Assembly: GCA_010909725.1 (NCBI GenBank)
Contig: JAACMV010000022.1
Location: 744,001 to 808,000, forward strand
DNA length: 64,000 nt
Reading direction: 5' to 3'
From: Picochlorum sp. 'celeri'
Lineage: Eukaryota > Chlorophyta > Trebouxiophyceae
The translations under genes and the position numbers were made by a program. The notes under the pieces are model-generated. The model saw only the letters and a list, made by a program, of their open reading frames with translations, did not search any database and had not been told where the DNA came from. This document shows positions 54,166 through 64,000 of the stretch, piece after piece (the first letter of the stretch is position 1; the number at the start of each line of letters is the position of its first letter).

Positions 54166-56037
54166 ATGGGGGGGAAACCCGTCTGGCCAGAAGGCGACGA
54201 TGGCGTTCTTCTTACCGAGATTTTGATCGAAAAAAATATCCAAGATGTATTTATTATGATACATGGTGGATTAACAGAGTATAGGAAGCATCTTGAGGAC
54301 CTCTGCAAGCACGAGAACTTTTGCTTTTATGGGTGGAAAGCAAGTGAGGAAGAGCTGGAGTCTGCAGCGCCTTGTACCACTGTTGTGCAAAGTCTTTCTG
54401 AAGTGAAGCAAGGTATGGTGGCGAAAAAATCATTCGATGCGCCTGGGGGTATGGGTCAAAAGTACAAGACCGTTGAGAGGATGGCTCTTATGGAGTTGGA
54501 TCCTGGTAAAAAGGTTTTGATTGAATCATGTGTGTCCACCAAGGCGCCGTATGGAGACAAGTTCAATGTTCTCTTAAGGCATTGTTTTGAGTCTCAGGAT
54601 AAGAATCTAGTTCAAATGACGGTTCGATGCGTTATTGTATACCATGCCAAGATTAATGGGATGATCAAGGGCATGATTGAAAAGGGGAGCAAGGAAGGGA
54701 TGCAGAAAAGTCAGGAGAAGGCGGCATTGGTGTTGAAGAAATTTGTTACGATTCGAAAGTCTACAAAAGAAGAGCCAGAGAAGAAGAAACCAGTGGTGCC
54801 GTTGATCATGAGGAATCATATGGAGGTGCTTTTTGGAAAGACACTCATTGCCAGGTTGGAGCCCTGGGCGTACCTTGCCCATGCGTTCTTGGAGCAGGTG
54901 CCATTCATGTCGTGCTTCACACCAACGAGAATCATGTTAGTCTGCTTAACGATGCTGTCGGTGTATATGACGCATATATTGATTAGTATTCTAGGCACAC
55001 TGAAAAAGGGATCTGAGAATCCAAGTGATCCCCTAGCAACGATACTGCATTCTTTTTTCAGCGTATTCTATGTTCCGAAATGTACACACGAAGTCGTGTG
55101 TTCTTTTCTGCTACTCTATCTGATTAGATCTGTGTTAGGGCTCTTTGCAAAAGTCTTGCCCCAAACAGGAGCCTGCCAAGCCAATGCAGAAGAATGCTCC
55201 GTGTATGGTGTCAAGTATGATGGGTACAGGAAGGCAATGCAAAATGCCACACCGCAATATGTTGGAATTGATGCTAGGTCTGAATTTGCTTTGGCTCAGA
55301 TTGGAAAAGGGCTGGATTTTGTTGCAAAAGGGTTGAAGAAGAACCACAAGGTGCAACACAAGACAATAAAAAACTTGGGCAAAAAAGCAACAAAGGGGCA
55401 TGTGTTGGGGAAAAAAGAGCACAAAACCAAATGTCACAAAGAAATGGCTGCAGAAATAATCGAGGAGCATCCACCATCGAGCAGCCCCATGACAGAGGAG
55501 GAACAGACAGACACCACTCCCCCACCTGAGGAATCCGATGTCGCCCTTGATCCAACAAAGTATACTCCACCAGATCTACCACATAGTATAATGGAGGGAG
55601 CTGTGGTTGAGGAAGTTTTCGAGAACGAGCGACACCAGCCATTTAGAGGATTTGGAAGCACATGGCCTGGCCACTTTCTTCCGACAGACAAGGTTCATAG
55701 GTGGACGGTACGGAAAGCCAATCCCTCAGGCATCTACAGCAGCCAGACAATGACGAAAGTCGTGCCGCATTTGCCCCAAGGTTGGGTATGGATAGAACCG
55801 GCATGGTCGATTGACCTGTCAGGATTATCATCCCACTCCACAGATGATCAGGGCTGGTCCTATAGTCTCGATTTCCCAAAATCCATCACATATCCTTTTC
55901 CTCCAGGGACAGGAAAAAAGAAAATGTCTGATTTTGTCCGAACACGTCGATGGCTACGCACACGAATCGAAGCATCCAAGCTAGCAGATGCTTCTCCTTC
56001 TCATGCTGACGAGATTCAACCAGAGAATCATCGATAA
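54166..56037 (+). CDS. VASt-like, membrane and dysferlin-domain fusion protein
   Basis: A 623-aa protein. Residues ~5-200 resemble a VASt (START-like, VAD1/GRAMD) domain (KKVLIESCVSTKAPYGDKF, then a C-terminal helix). Two hydrophobic stretches follow (about residues 260-330: ILVCLTMLSVYMTHILIS-like and EVVCSFLLLYLIRSVLGLF). A Lys-rich linker leads to a C-terminal dysferlin/peroxin module with ENERHQPFRGFGS, HRWT, LPQGWVWIEPAW, GWSYSLDFP and VRTRRWLRTR. VASt domains bind sterols or lipids, and DysF modules occur in peroxins and ferlins. I know of no standard family with both, so the architecture is worth checking. No GRAM domain is seen. Confidence 0.75.
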   Translation: MGGKPVWPEGDDGVLLTEILIEKNIQDVFIMIHGGLTEYRKHLEDLCKHENFCFYGWKASEEELESAAPCTTVVQSLSEVKQGMVAKKSFDAPGGMGQKYKTVERMALMELDPGKKVLIESCVSTKAPYGDKFNVLLRHCFESQDKNLVQMTVRCVIVYHAKINGMIKGMIEKGSKEGMQKSQEKAALVLKKFVTIRKSTKEEPEKKKPVVPLIMRNHMEVLFGKTLIARLEPWAYLAHAFLEQVPFMSCFTPTRIMLVCLTMLSVYMTHILISILGTLKKGSENPSDPLATILHSFFSVFYVPKCTHEVVCSFLLLYLIRSVLGLFAKVLPQTGACQANAEECSVYGVKYDGYRKAMQNATPQYVGIDARSEFALAQIGKGLDFVAKGLKKNHKVQHKTIKNLGKKATKGHVLGKKEHKTKCHKEMAAEIIEEHPPSSSPMTEEEQTDTTPPPEESDVALDPTKYTPPDLPHSIMEGAVVEEVFENERHQPFRGFGSTWPGHFLPTDKVHRWTVRKANPSGIYSSQTMTKVVPHLPQGWVWIEPAWSIDLSGLSSHSTDDQGWSYSLDFPKSITYPFPPGTGKKKMSDFVRTRRWLRTRIEASKLADASPSHADEIQPENHR

Positions 56038-56149
56038 GTACATGGAACATTTACATTGAACATTAAAAAGCACCCAAAGATAATATGTTGTACACTGAGA
56101 ATAGTAATAAGATCTAGTCCGTGCGATGCAAAAAGTAAAACGTCTTCAT

Positions 56150-57012
56150 CTATTTGTCATCTTTCTTCTTCATACCCTGATGAATGGTAGGATTCTGGTT
56201 ATTATTGTCACCCAGATCATCGTCTTCATCCCTTGGCGAAATATCTCTGGACGATAACATGGCAAGCTGCTCATCTAAAGCAGCGTTCGTCAAACTGCTT
56301 CGACCCGTCAATGGGGCACCACCCCTATTCAAATCCCCAAGGTTATCCAATAGTGGAATACCCTCTTCTGCTTCTCTTTGACTGGGACTCGCTTTTCCAC
56401 CCGACTCTTTCTGCTCCGTCCACTTCTTTGCTTCCAATGCTTTGGAACTGAAATGCTCAATGCACGTCATCAGCATTACATTTTCCCTCTGCAATGCATC
56501 CACCGTCTCAGAAAGCTCTCTCATCCGAGCTTGCTTCTTCTGTCTGCTCCTTCTCGCTGCTTCTTTATTCCTCAATCTCCTACAATCATCATACATATAT
56601 AATGAAATCAAAACGATGACCCACACGTCAAGCATACCCAACACAAATACCTACTTCAATGCCTTCTCCCGCTCTTTTGCTGGCAATGCCTCCAACAATG
56701 CCTTCTCATCCAGAGAGTCTGAATTCCCACCATCTTCCCCTCCTCCTTTTGCCGACTCTGATTTCTACACACCACAAAATCAACAATAGATACTCGTCAT
56801 CTCACCAGAATCAACCCTCATCTATGAGAGCAGAATCAAATACAACTCAAAGAAGAAATAAATACAACACACACCTTGCCCATCCCCAATCGCAATCGCT
56901 CTATATCCCCCTCTGCCTCCACCAACTTTTCCCTCGATAAAGTTAAAATCTTTTCCAATTGATCACGCTCTTCATCCCCACCATACCCTTCTCCGTGTGC
57001 CAAATCTTCCAT
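56150..57012 (-). CDS. bZIP transcription factor
   Basis: Three exons (56875-57012, 56655-56764, 56150-56579; introns of 110 and 75 nt) give 225 aa in one frame. The second join builds the basic region KRLRNKEAARRSRQKKQARM, followed by a leucine-zipper heptad series (L-SETVDA-L-QRENVM-L). The basic region resembles XBP1/HAC1-like factors, but family assignment within bZIP is weak. The N-terminal exon is acidic and helical; the C-terminal tail is Asp/Ser rich. Binding sites and targets are unknown. Confidence 0.9.
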
Positions 57013-57200
57013 CCCCAGATTGACGACAATCTAGCCGAGAAAACCCTTGTGATGTACCAGATACTCTCTATACTAGACTGTGTATATTATTTTTAGTATT
57101 TTTATGGATGTAGAGCAGCAATCATCAGGCATCGCATAGAACATCCCATGTTGTCGAGGGCGCCCTTGCATATATATAGAGAGAGATCTCTCTGTATAGA

Positions 57201-57243
57201 CATCTGGGAAATCTGAAAATAAGAAATGGACGTCCGATGTAAT
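57201..57243 (+). repeat. Left 43-bp terminal inverted repeat
   Basis: Begins CATCTGGGAAATCTG and ends at CGATGTAAT. It is the perfect reverse complement of 61239-61281. A 14-bp palindrome (AGAGAGATCTCTCT) lies just outside at about 57179-57192. Confidence 0.93.
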
Positions 57244-57350
57244 ACACAATTCTTCTGTCGACACACTAATTTAAGATATAAGAATTGGACGTTGATGTCC
57301 AAATGTACTACTATTTTTATACACGGATACTGGCGTTCCTGTGCACTGTT

Positions 57351-57412
57351 TGGACGTTATTTGGACGCTATATGGACGCTATATGGACGCTATTTGGACG
57401 CTATTTGGACGC
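57351..57412 (+). repeat. Subterminal 11-bp tandem repeat
   Basis: Five to six units of GGACGCTATWT (first unit GGACGTTATTT), about 110 bp inside the left TIR. Likely protein-binding sites at the element end. Confidence 0.88.
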
Positions 57413-58048
57413 CTCGATACACTACTGTACAGTTACACTGAATATATAATATCTGTACTCATACATACATCTGGTATCCACAGAGAGGTGTGATGACGCA
57501 CACCACAGTAGCATTGTGTGGCCACATAATGTGGCCACACAAACCTGTAGACTCTCACTGATAATAAGAAGGAGACCTACAAACACGACACATTCTCATT
57601 GTCACTCACGACCTATTACCACTGGTGTGGTCGAGGAATGGGAACCTAAGATGTTCTTCTGGTGGCAATCTGATATACCTGCTCCGCAGATTCCTCAGGC
57701 TTTTGAGCATGGCCTTGTAATCTGCATCATTGATAACTTCCCCCACAAGTATGGCCTCAAACTACACAAACACACACGTGTATCATTAATGATGCTCGAA
57801 AATTATGTGTTGAAATATCATGCAAACATCCCACAGCAAGGCACTCTGCTGATGAAACAATGTGCTTTTGCACTATTGCCTCAGGCATAGCTTGTCAAAG
57901 TTCTTCTTGACAGCTCTCCTTCAAATCAGTCAGAGGGCACTCCCGAAGAAGAGCCACGTCGTGGTGAAACCCTCTTGTCGATTTGAAACGCAGAGACCGC
58001 CTGTGTGTTGATATGACATGGTCACCAATCTCAATATACATCGTACCT

Positions 58049-59295
58049 TCAGCATGCAGTATGCCAGGATTGGCAGAGGCATTGTTCTGATATGATAATC
58101 GGCTTTCTCTTCTTGAAAATCGAGAGATTGAAAATCACTAATCCCAGGCCGCATGCCTCCAGATAGATACCTTGCAGATCTACCAGATATTTTCTGAAAA
58201 GTCTGTTCCCAAATGGATCGTCATTGCGGAATCTGTACAGGGGCTTATCCTTATCCAGACCTGCACGCAAACAACGTGATCATGAGTTTGAGTATATATT
58301 ACCATTGCTACGCAGAGTACCTTTGAGAAGCTCCTCCCTCGTATCTTCAGTGACTGCCAAACCCTTTCCCGGCGAAACAGAAATACCATCCTTGTAGTCA
58401 TCATGACTGCCATACACCTTTAAAAATGCCTCTTCACATCTTTTGCTCAGAAAAGGTCGTATTCTTTGGCGTAACAAAGTTTGAATTTCCTGTTGCGTGG
58501 TCTTCTCCTCAAGAAGCTTAGCAATGCTTTCCTTCATGCGAGTTGAAGGGTAAATGCCATCTACATTATCTCCCAGTACCACATGCATGATTGCCTGCTT
58601 GATCATCTTATTATCTGCTTCATTCTGCAGTCCAGTTGAACGGCCATTACGAGAATACTGTTGAAGAGAAACATTCAATGACATACCTTTCTGAGCGGAA
58701 CTTTGCTCTTTCCTTTTGCTTTGCCATTAACTATGACTTCCTTGATTTCACTGAGTATCCCTGATATATTTAAAAGAATATTCTTAATTTCATTCGTACC
58801 ATTGAGTGCCCCAGGTACTCTTGTTTCATGGTTTGCAGAGTCTTCATGCAAGATATCACTGTATCCATCTTCTCTTGGAGGTTGGCTGGTTGAATCAGAT
58901 AACTCGACATTCTCGTCAGGATCTGATTCGTCCGAATCGTTGTCTCTGCGTTTAGATTGTTGCGAATCACTTGATGGTTTTCCTTTTTGGTCCACCTTGT
59001 AGTACGGTTGAACAAGGAGGCGGTCATTCGAAGGCAACACCGTCTCATTCGTTGCATTTATATTGATGAGTTCATCAATATAATTCAACCTCTTTATATG
59101 AGCATCCTGTTGATTGCTCACTGCAGGTTTCTTGTTCTTGCTCCCGGGTGGGCGACCACGCCCGCGCTTTTTCGTTTCTTGGTGAGAAACTTGCGGAACC
59201 GCAGTCCCTTGGTCGTTTTTTGATGAATTAGTCATCATTGTAGATGTGTTCGGTTCAGAACACGAAGGAACACCTAGGTACCGAGTTGCGATCAA
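58049..59295 (-). CDS. AT-hook protein of the TIR element
   Basis: Three exons (58687-59295, 58303-58624, 58049-58260; introns of 62 and 42 nt) give 380 aa without a stop. Residues ~30-50 hold a classic AT-hook, KKRGRGRPPGSKNKKP, which binds the AT-rich minor groove. A Ser/Asp-rich middle part (DNDSDESDPDENVELSD) follows. The C-terminal ~180 residues form a helical region with VVLGDNVDGIYPSTRMKES and KRCEEAFLKVYGS; I do not recognise this fold. A distant BEN-like DNA-binding domain is one possibility, unproven. Exon 3 is the least certain part. Confidence 0.65.
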
Positions 59296-59621
59296 AGAAC
59301 AGGACAGTTGAGAAGAAAACTGCTGCTTTGCCCACAGTGTTGACTTTTCGACACTGATTTGCGACTATTCGCAAGTGTTAAAAAGGAGTGATGAAATTTA
59401 TAACGATAAATTTCAATGAAACACAGAATACTGCTCCGCGATGTTTTGAACGGTTCCGACATGGGCACCAAGAAGAACATTCGGTCCAGGCACCTCTCCA
59501 GCCGACGGTGACACAATGAGAACATTGGACCTTCATGCAGCAGCGTTTGGGCGATAGAAATGGCTCAGGTGTAGCCCTGTGTGAGGGAGATGAAATTTGC
59601 ATCAATATATAATTTGAAATC
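59296..59621. promoter_or_regulatory. Shared divergent promoter inside the TIR element
   Basis: 326 bp between the two outward-facing start codons of the element. No conserved motif was recognised; its role is inferred from gene direction. Confidence 0.5.
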
Positions 59622-60908
59622 ATGGATTCTGAACGGATTCAATGCCCGTACTGTGGGAAGTGGTTCAAGAGTCTTGGCACACAACACTACAAAGGTTGTG
59701 CTGGCATATCGAATGAGGAACTGCGAGATCGAATAGTCCAAGCCAGCAAACAAGCAACAATTATGAGGAAAAGAATGTACAATAGGGATCGGGATGCAAG
59801 AAGACTGTACGGGGGAAAAAAGCTCCGTGTCGGTCCAGTTCATGCACAGGGGGAACATGAGGACAATGATAATCATTGCTACCATGAAGTCTGCAAATCG
59901 TGGACCAATAACAGAAATGGCCAATTCATGCAGCAAACCCTAGCAAAGGCAACTCAAATAGCCAGGGTAGCGGAACTAATCCAGTGTCACGAAGATGATA
60001 AACGGACGTACGAAACATCGGTGGGTTTATTGCTGTCCTGGTTGTTGCCTGTTTCTACACATTTTTCCAAGGTCAATCACCATTTTGGAATGCAGAGGAT
60101 TCGAGCTCTCAGCACAAACAGGATTCAGATGGTTCCGAATTCGCGCATACTACATGGTACTATAGGTGACCTGCAAAATCTCGCCCCGTATCGAAAACTT
60201 CAAGCATGGTTACCTGATATGGAGAGACTCATTTACTGCATCAACATCCTGTACCAGACCAAAATATCTTCCTCTAGGAACCTTCAAATCCCATCTGATA
60301 CTCAGGTATGTGCCTTGCAATTTACTGCAACATAATGATGAGAGTGTCGAATTAAATACAACAAATGAAAATTGCAGATTGAGATATTTCAGAAAGCACA
60401 CATACCATTCATACAGTATCCTGGCTGTGAAACAAGCACCAGAGTGTTGCTTGGGAGAATACACACATTTCCTGAGACTCTACGCCTTGCCAAACAGCAC
60501 CAAGACGATCCACAAAATTTCACTCGGAGCATGCTCGAATCCAAAATACATAGGCTCAGTGATACGATGGGATCCTTTGTGACTGTGAAAGGCGATGGAC
60601 ACCAGCCATGGTATGCTGAGATCCTTTGCTTTGTGCGAATCACGCCTCCATCTACCAGTGGGAGACAGGATGCAGAGGTTGCATTCGTCAGGTGGTTTAC
60701 AGAGGTCAAGAAAGCTACTTTGCATCCTGTCCTTGGCCTGCCATATCTCAAAGTGGAGAAGACTGTGAGACAGAGTTCTGAAGGTAACAACCAAACAGAA
60801 GTCTTCACCGATCTATGCAGAGCTGTAGATATACTCGAGCCAATTTACATGCAAAAAGACCCCAGCAACAACAGGAAATGGTTCATACACAACAGGTATG
60901 TCCGCTGA
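59622..60908 (+). CDS. C2HC zinc-finger protein of the TIR element
   Basis: Two exons (59622-60305 and 60378-60908; 72-nt intron) encode 404 aa. The N-terminus has a zinc-finger-like CPYCGKWFKSLGTQHYKGC (Cys-x2-Cys...His-x3-Cys). The middle contains no recognised domain. The C-terminal ~110 residues are a compact beta-rich region with WYAEILCFVRI, AEVAFVRWFTE and the terminal KWFIHNRYVR. It resembles the BAH-like C-termini of fungal and algal Plavaka/KDZ transposon proteins. The catalytic domain of such transposases is absent. A further in-frame 51-nt segment near 60021-60071 looks intron-like and may also be spliced out. Confidence 0.65.
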
Positions 60909-61238
60909 ACTTGGGGCCAACTTGCTCCATACCAGCGCAGTGGCTCGCCCCAAGGGTGCAAGTCACCTCGTACAATATGTAGAAAAGTAATCTGTAAAAT
61001 AATATTTATAGTCCAAATATACTCCACTGTCCAAATCGGCTACATTTGGTGTACCTGGATTCGTGGACGCCTATCCCTACATGGACATTGCCGTTTGAGT
61101 CACCTGTCCGACGAATGGAAAAAACATGCCTCTGTCTCGCTTTGGCCCCTTCGGACGGTGGATGGACAGATGTCATACAGGGTACTACGATAGACGTCCA
61201 TGTCCACGTACACGAAATGTGTGTCCAAAGGACACTGG

Positions 61239-61281
61239 ATTACATCGGACGTCCATTTCTTATTTTCAGATTTCCCAGATG
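61239..61281 (-). repeat. Right 43-bp terminal inverted repeat
   Basis: Perfect reverse complement of 57201-57243; followed by AGA as on the left side. Confidence 0.93.
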
Positions 61282-61772
61282 AGAGAATGGAATGCTCTTG
61301 TTCATTATTGTTGTTGCATATAGGATCTCATCAGTGTCGAACTGCTGGGTTAGTATTCCCATGCAAACAAACAAGGAATGAATACTCATGTATACGTTCG
61401 CATGCAATCAGATTACACAATATGGTCATGGTATTATTATGAGATGATTCTTGCACCAATGCTCGCAAGAGAGAGAAAGAAACATAAATAAAAGCAGCTT
61501 GATATGAACAGCAGCACAGCAGCATCCTTCTACTCGTCTTATGTACACATTGTCTCTAGAACATACAGGAATACGAGAGAGACTGCATACATGTATTTTT
61601 TAAACCAAAGACAAGGCCACCGAGAGAATTCTGTGTTCGAACACAAGGGAAAAAAAAAGGTAAAATAAATAGCAGCATGCTGTGTCACGTATGAACAATC
61701 TTGTTGTTGAGAAGAAACAGGTAAAAAGAAAGAAACATGCGTGGAGCACCGAATCCTATACTCGTGGCACTC
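61282..61772. other. Spacer, no gene seen
   Basis: About 490 bp of AT-rich sequence between the element and the next stop codon. Confidence 0.5.
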
Positions 61773-62524
61773 TTACGTATGCATGTCTGAAGAAGAAGAA
61801 GAAGAAGGTTCTGGTGCAGGAGGTATCCCTACAATACCAGTGGTATTTGTGTCTCGCCCCGGCGATATTCCATCGCACGGTACACACACAATATCCATAT
61901 AGAGTTCTGCAAAGACAACATACGGACATACATTCTCCCACTCGCACACACACCCCACAAGCTGATCTGGAGGTGAGCATCCCTGCCCATCACGGTAGGG
62001 TGTGATTGCCGTCCCAGGAGGAGCAAATGGGCTCAGTTCCTGGACCATGGATTTATTCTTCAACTTTAAGCAATTATCTGAGGATGTAGAACACGCGCAG
62101 TGTTCTGATAGGGTAAACACAACCTGTCTTGGACACAACTCTTGCAGTGACGTCACAGAACCAGACAGTACATTGGCTATGACAACATCGTCTTCTGGAG
62201 GTATCGTTGGAAAGCCATCGTATTCATATCCTCCATCGTAAATTGGGTCATCATCACGTATGTATGTAGGGTAGTACGATCGCTGATCCACCTCCCTTGT
62301 CGTGTCAGAGAGTAAGGAACGTGCCACACCTGCCCGTCGAGGTTGATGATGAACCACACCATCCTCCTTCGGATACAGATCCCTCATAAACCTACTGATA
62401 CTCACTGTAAGAATAAAAATACATGAAAAACTGAATGAAAAAGATAAGAAAGACGTGAGCAACCGTCGGTCAACGCACCCATGACAATGGCACACGTCAC
62501 GAGGGAATACACCACCGTTTTCAT
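61773..62524 (-). CDS. Small Cys-containing secreted or type II membrane protein
   Basis: Two exons, 62479-62524 and 61773-62404 (74-nt intron), give 225 aa. The start MKTVVYSLVTCAIVM forms a hydrophobic leader. The mature part is polar, with about ten Cys in pairs (CACSTSSDNC, GCVCEWENVC, VCVPCDG), suggesting disulfide bonds outside the cytosol. It ends with a run of Ser and DMHT. I do not recognise a family. The first exon is inferred from GT-AG sites and phase; the longer frame without splicing lacks a clean start. Confidence 0.6.
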
Positions 62525-62718
62525 ACTAGTCTAGACATCATGTTGTCAATACATAGTTTTTTTATTAGATCAGTATATCACATGTAAAATATTAGATGAA
62601 GAGATCCATGACTGGATCGATCGATCCCTGGTCATGGTCGAATCGATCCTGACGAGGCCTCGTTCGACACAGTCATGGCGGCATGTCTTTGGTAGCATGA
62701 TGAGCATGTGTTTTACAA

Positions 62719-64000
62719 TCATCCATGGTTTCCGATACCGAGGTGGAAACGTCTATGTTTCATATCATTCATGGCGTATTCAAATCGGAGTGGGCCAATG
62801 GGGGTGTCTACTCTGACACCTGCTCCGATACCACCACCCTTGCCTGGCTTTTGTCTGCAGCCAGCGGGGTCGCCTGGGATGGTGGCTCCGCTGCCGAGGT
62901 CGGTTCCGTAGTCGGCAAAGACCGTGCCTCCGAGTGGGGCCACGATTGGGAATCTTATTTCTGCTGTTCCTGCGACGTAGTTTCGCGCTGATCCGACGCT
63001 GCCTTCACCATAGCCTCGGATGGAGTTTGTGCCTCCAAGAGGGAAGGATTCATAGGGCGGCAAGTCTCCCACAATGGCACCGCCCTTGGCTGATGCCCAG
63101 AATTTGAGTGGTCCCAGGCCAATACCCTTGTCTGCTCGCATGGAAAAGCGATTAAAGTTCAACCAGTCTCTGTGGAGAGGGAGGGCCTGTTCCATGGATG
63201 CCAAGAGCTCTGTGTCTCCCTTTGGGGCCCTGCAGAGAGGCAAGAGAAAAATACATGAGACATGGCGCGCAGCTATACAAAAACATTGTAATACACTTAT
63301 GGCAATGATATCGTACGTATATGCTATTCGTATGGATGTGAGTGCCATCGTATCACGGCCGTGTCCGCCGCGGTTGATGATGACTGGGCCTCCATACACA
63401 TCATGCAGGATGGGGTCGTTGTGATCATTCAGACATTTTGCTCTCTGCCAATTCAAGCCAAGGCTTCCTTGCCATCCTACCCCGAGGGGTCTTCCATATT
63501 CTATACTTCCAAGCATTCGAGATACAAAGACGCCGTCCCTTTCAACGCCGGGGGACGATGAATCAACCGTGTCATCTGCTGCTCTGGCATGAATGGGGGC
63601 AACCCCCACCTTGGTGCTCTGCGCTAAAATTGTTCTGGACGTTCTGAACGCATCACCTCGAACCCATGGGTCTGTATGTGATATTCTGAATGTAGAATCA
63701 GCTTGGCCCACTTCAGCTGCTGCGGAGAGGCTCTGGCCGAGTCCAAAGAGGTTTCGCTGAGAATAGGACACTGTGCCCACAAAGCCAGGGAGGGATCCTT
63801 CGGCTGCACCTGCAGCAGAGATTCCCCCGCCTGCAGCTAATCCACCTGTTTTCTTTCTCTCTTTCACTTCCAACGTCAAATCAACGAGAGGATTTTCCAC
63901 AGTCGATCCCTCAGCGGGTTGAGGTCGAATAGACACGTCTTCAAACAGGCCCATGGAGTAGACGGCTTCTACATCAGTCTTTGATTGTTTCAGACTATGC
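62719..64000 (-). CDS. Omp85-type outer-envelope barrel (OEP80/Toc75-like), 5' partial
   Basis: The C-terminal part of a plastid outer-envelope Omp85 protein. The frame enters from the window edge with a POTRA-like end (AVYSMGLFEDVSI). The barrel follows with QRNLFGLGQSL, HTDPWV and the hallmark loop PLGGTNSIRGYGEG. GTVFADYGTDLGSG and the closing PIGPLRFEYAMND complete it. An intron at 63230-63316 (87 nt) interrupts the barrel; it is a multiple of three with no stop. Omp85 proteins insert or import proteins across the outer envelope. OEP80 versus Toc75 cannot be decided without the N-terminus. Confidence 0.9.
   Translation of the reverse strand, partial: HSLKQSKTDVEAVYSMGLFEDVSIRPQPAEGSTVENPLVDLTLEVKERKKTGGLAAGGGISAAGAAEGSLPGFVGTVSYSQRNLFGLGQSLSAAAEVGQADSTFRISHTDPWVRGDAFRTSRTILAQSTKVGVAPIHARAADDTVDSSSPGVERDGVFVSRMLGSIEYGRPLGVGWQGSLGLNWQRAKCLNDHNDPILHDVYGGPVIINRGGHGRDTMALTSIRIAYTYDIIAISVLQCFCIAARHVSCIFLLPLCRAPKGDTELLASMEQALPLHRDWLNFNRFSMRADKGIGLGPLKFWASAKGGAIVGDLPPYESFPLGGTNSIRGYGEGSVGSARNYVAGTAEIRFPIVAPLGGTVFADYGTDLGSGATIPGDPAGCRQKPGKGGGIGAGVRVDTPIGPLRFEYAMNDMKHRRFHLGIGNHG

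Larger units (their letters stand above)
57201..61281. mobile_element. 4,081-bp TIR element with two divergent genes
   Basis: Bounded by a perfect 43-bp inverted repeat (57201-57243 and 61239-61281). The trinucleotide AGA lies directly outside both ends (57198-57200 and 61282-61284), a candidate 3-bp target duplication. Both termini carry extra TGGAC/GTCCA motifs, including an 11-bp tandem array on the left. Inside are a minus-strand AT-hook gene and a plus-strand zinc-finger gene, firing outward from a shared centre at 59296-59621. No DDE transposase core was recognised, so it may be non-autonomous or use an unfamiliar transposase. The plus gene's C-terminus resembles the ends of Plavaka/KDZ-type transposon proteins; this is a from-memory comparison. 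Confidence 0.75.

Noticed and set aside
57073..57302. Short minus-strand frames across the left TIR, similar to plus-strand frames over the right TIR
   Set aside because: The similarity simply reflects translation of the inverted repeat; no start or domain supports coding.

Overview
The window is nuclear DNA of a plastid-bearing eukaryote. Genes carry spliceosomal GT-AG introns (mostly 42-110 nt), several proteins have transit-peptide-like N-termini, and the gene set includes plastid functions: a SecA2-like translocase, a PFC1-like rRNA dimethylase, enoyl-ACP reductase, a PLIP-type lipase, RimO and an Omp85/OEP80 barrel. The plant-like DEX1, SAC9-with-WW, PLIP and VASt-domain proteins point to the green lineage or another primary-plastid alga. 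I cannot name the species. No rRNA, tRNA or CRISPR array was recognised.

Layout. 1-13.3 kb: a 463-bp inverted duplication (1-464 and 12828-13290) carries the same promoter and 5' coding segment for two different unrecognised genes. Between the copies lie a calcineurin-like phosphoesterase, SecA2, a WRAP53-like WD40 protein and a PLIP lipase. 13.5-33 kb: dense single-copy housekeeping genes (PFC1, DEX1, FabI, TMEM120, a dihydrolipoamide acyltransferase-like protein, zuotin, PLD-type PGP synthase, GOT1, an FCP1/CPL-like phosphatase with 65-residue repeats, PEPCK). 33.4-42.1 kb: a basic protein with two VFDRLK motifs; an unidentified secreted-protein gene broken by frameshifts at base runs; and RimO, whose 2.38-kb intron contains a complete antisense VID27 gene. 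42.1-43.6 kb: a gene-free stretch rich in perfect palindromes. 43.6-57 kb: an ionotropic glutamate receptor-like protein, aldo/keto reductase, HIT protein, PH-SMP lipid-transfer protein, SAC-WW phosphatase, SLC35F-like transporter, a VASt-membrane-dysferlin protein and a bZIP factor. 57.2-61.3 kb: a 4.08-kb element with perfect 43-bp terminal inverted repeats and two divergent spliced genes, probably an undescribed DNA transposon or a non-autonomous derivative. 61.7-64 kb: a small membrane protein and an OEP80/Toc75-like gene that runs off the end.

Transcription units largely alternate in direction, giving divergent promoter pairs and convergent pairs whose stop codons are often only 5-60 bp apart. 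Functionally the genes touch plastid protein import and export (SecA2, OEP80), plastid lipid synthesis and turnover (FabI, PLIP), organelle translation (PFC1, RimO), phosphoinositide and lipid handling (SAC, SMP, VASt, PGS1) and central carbon metabolism (acyltransferase E2, PEPCK). The strongest leads are the TIR element, the nested VID27/RimO arrangement, the palindrome clusters and the inverted duplication.
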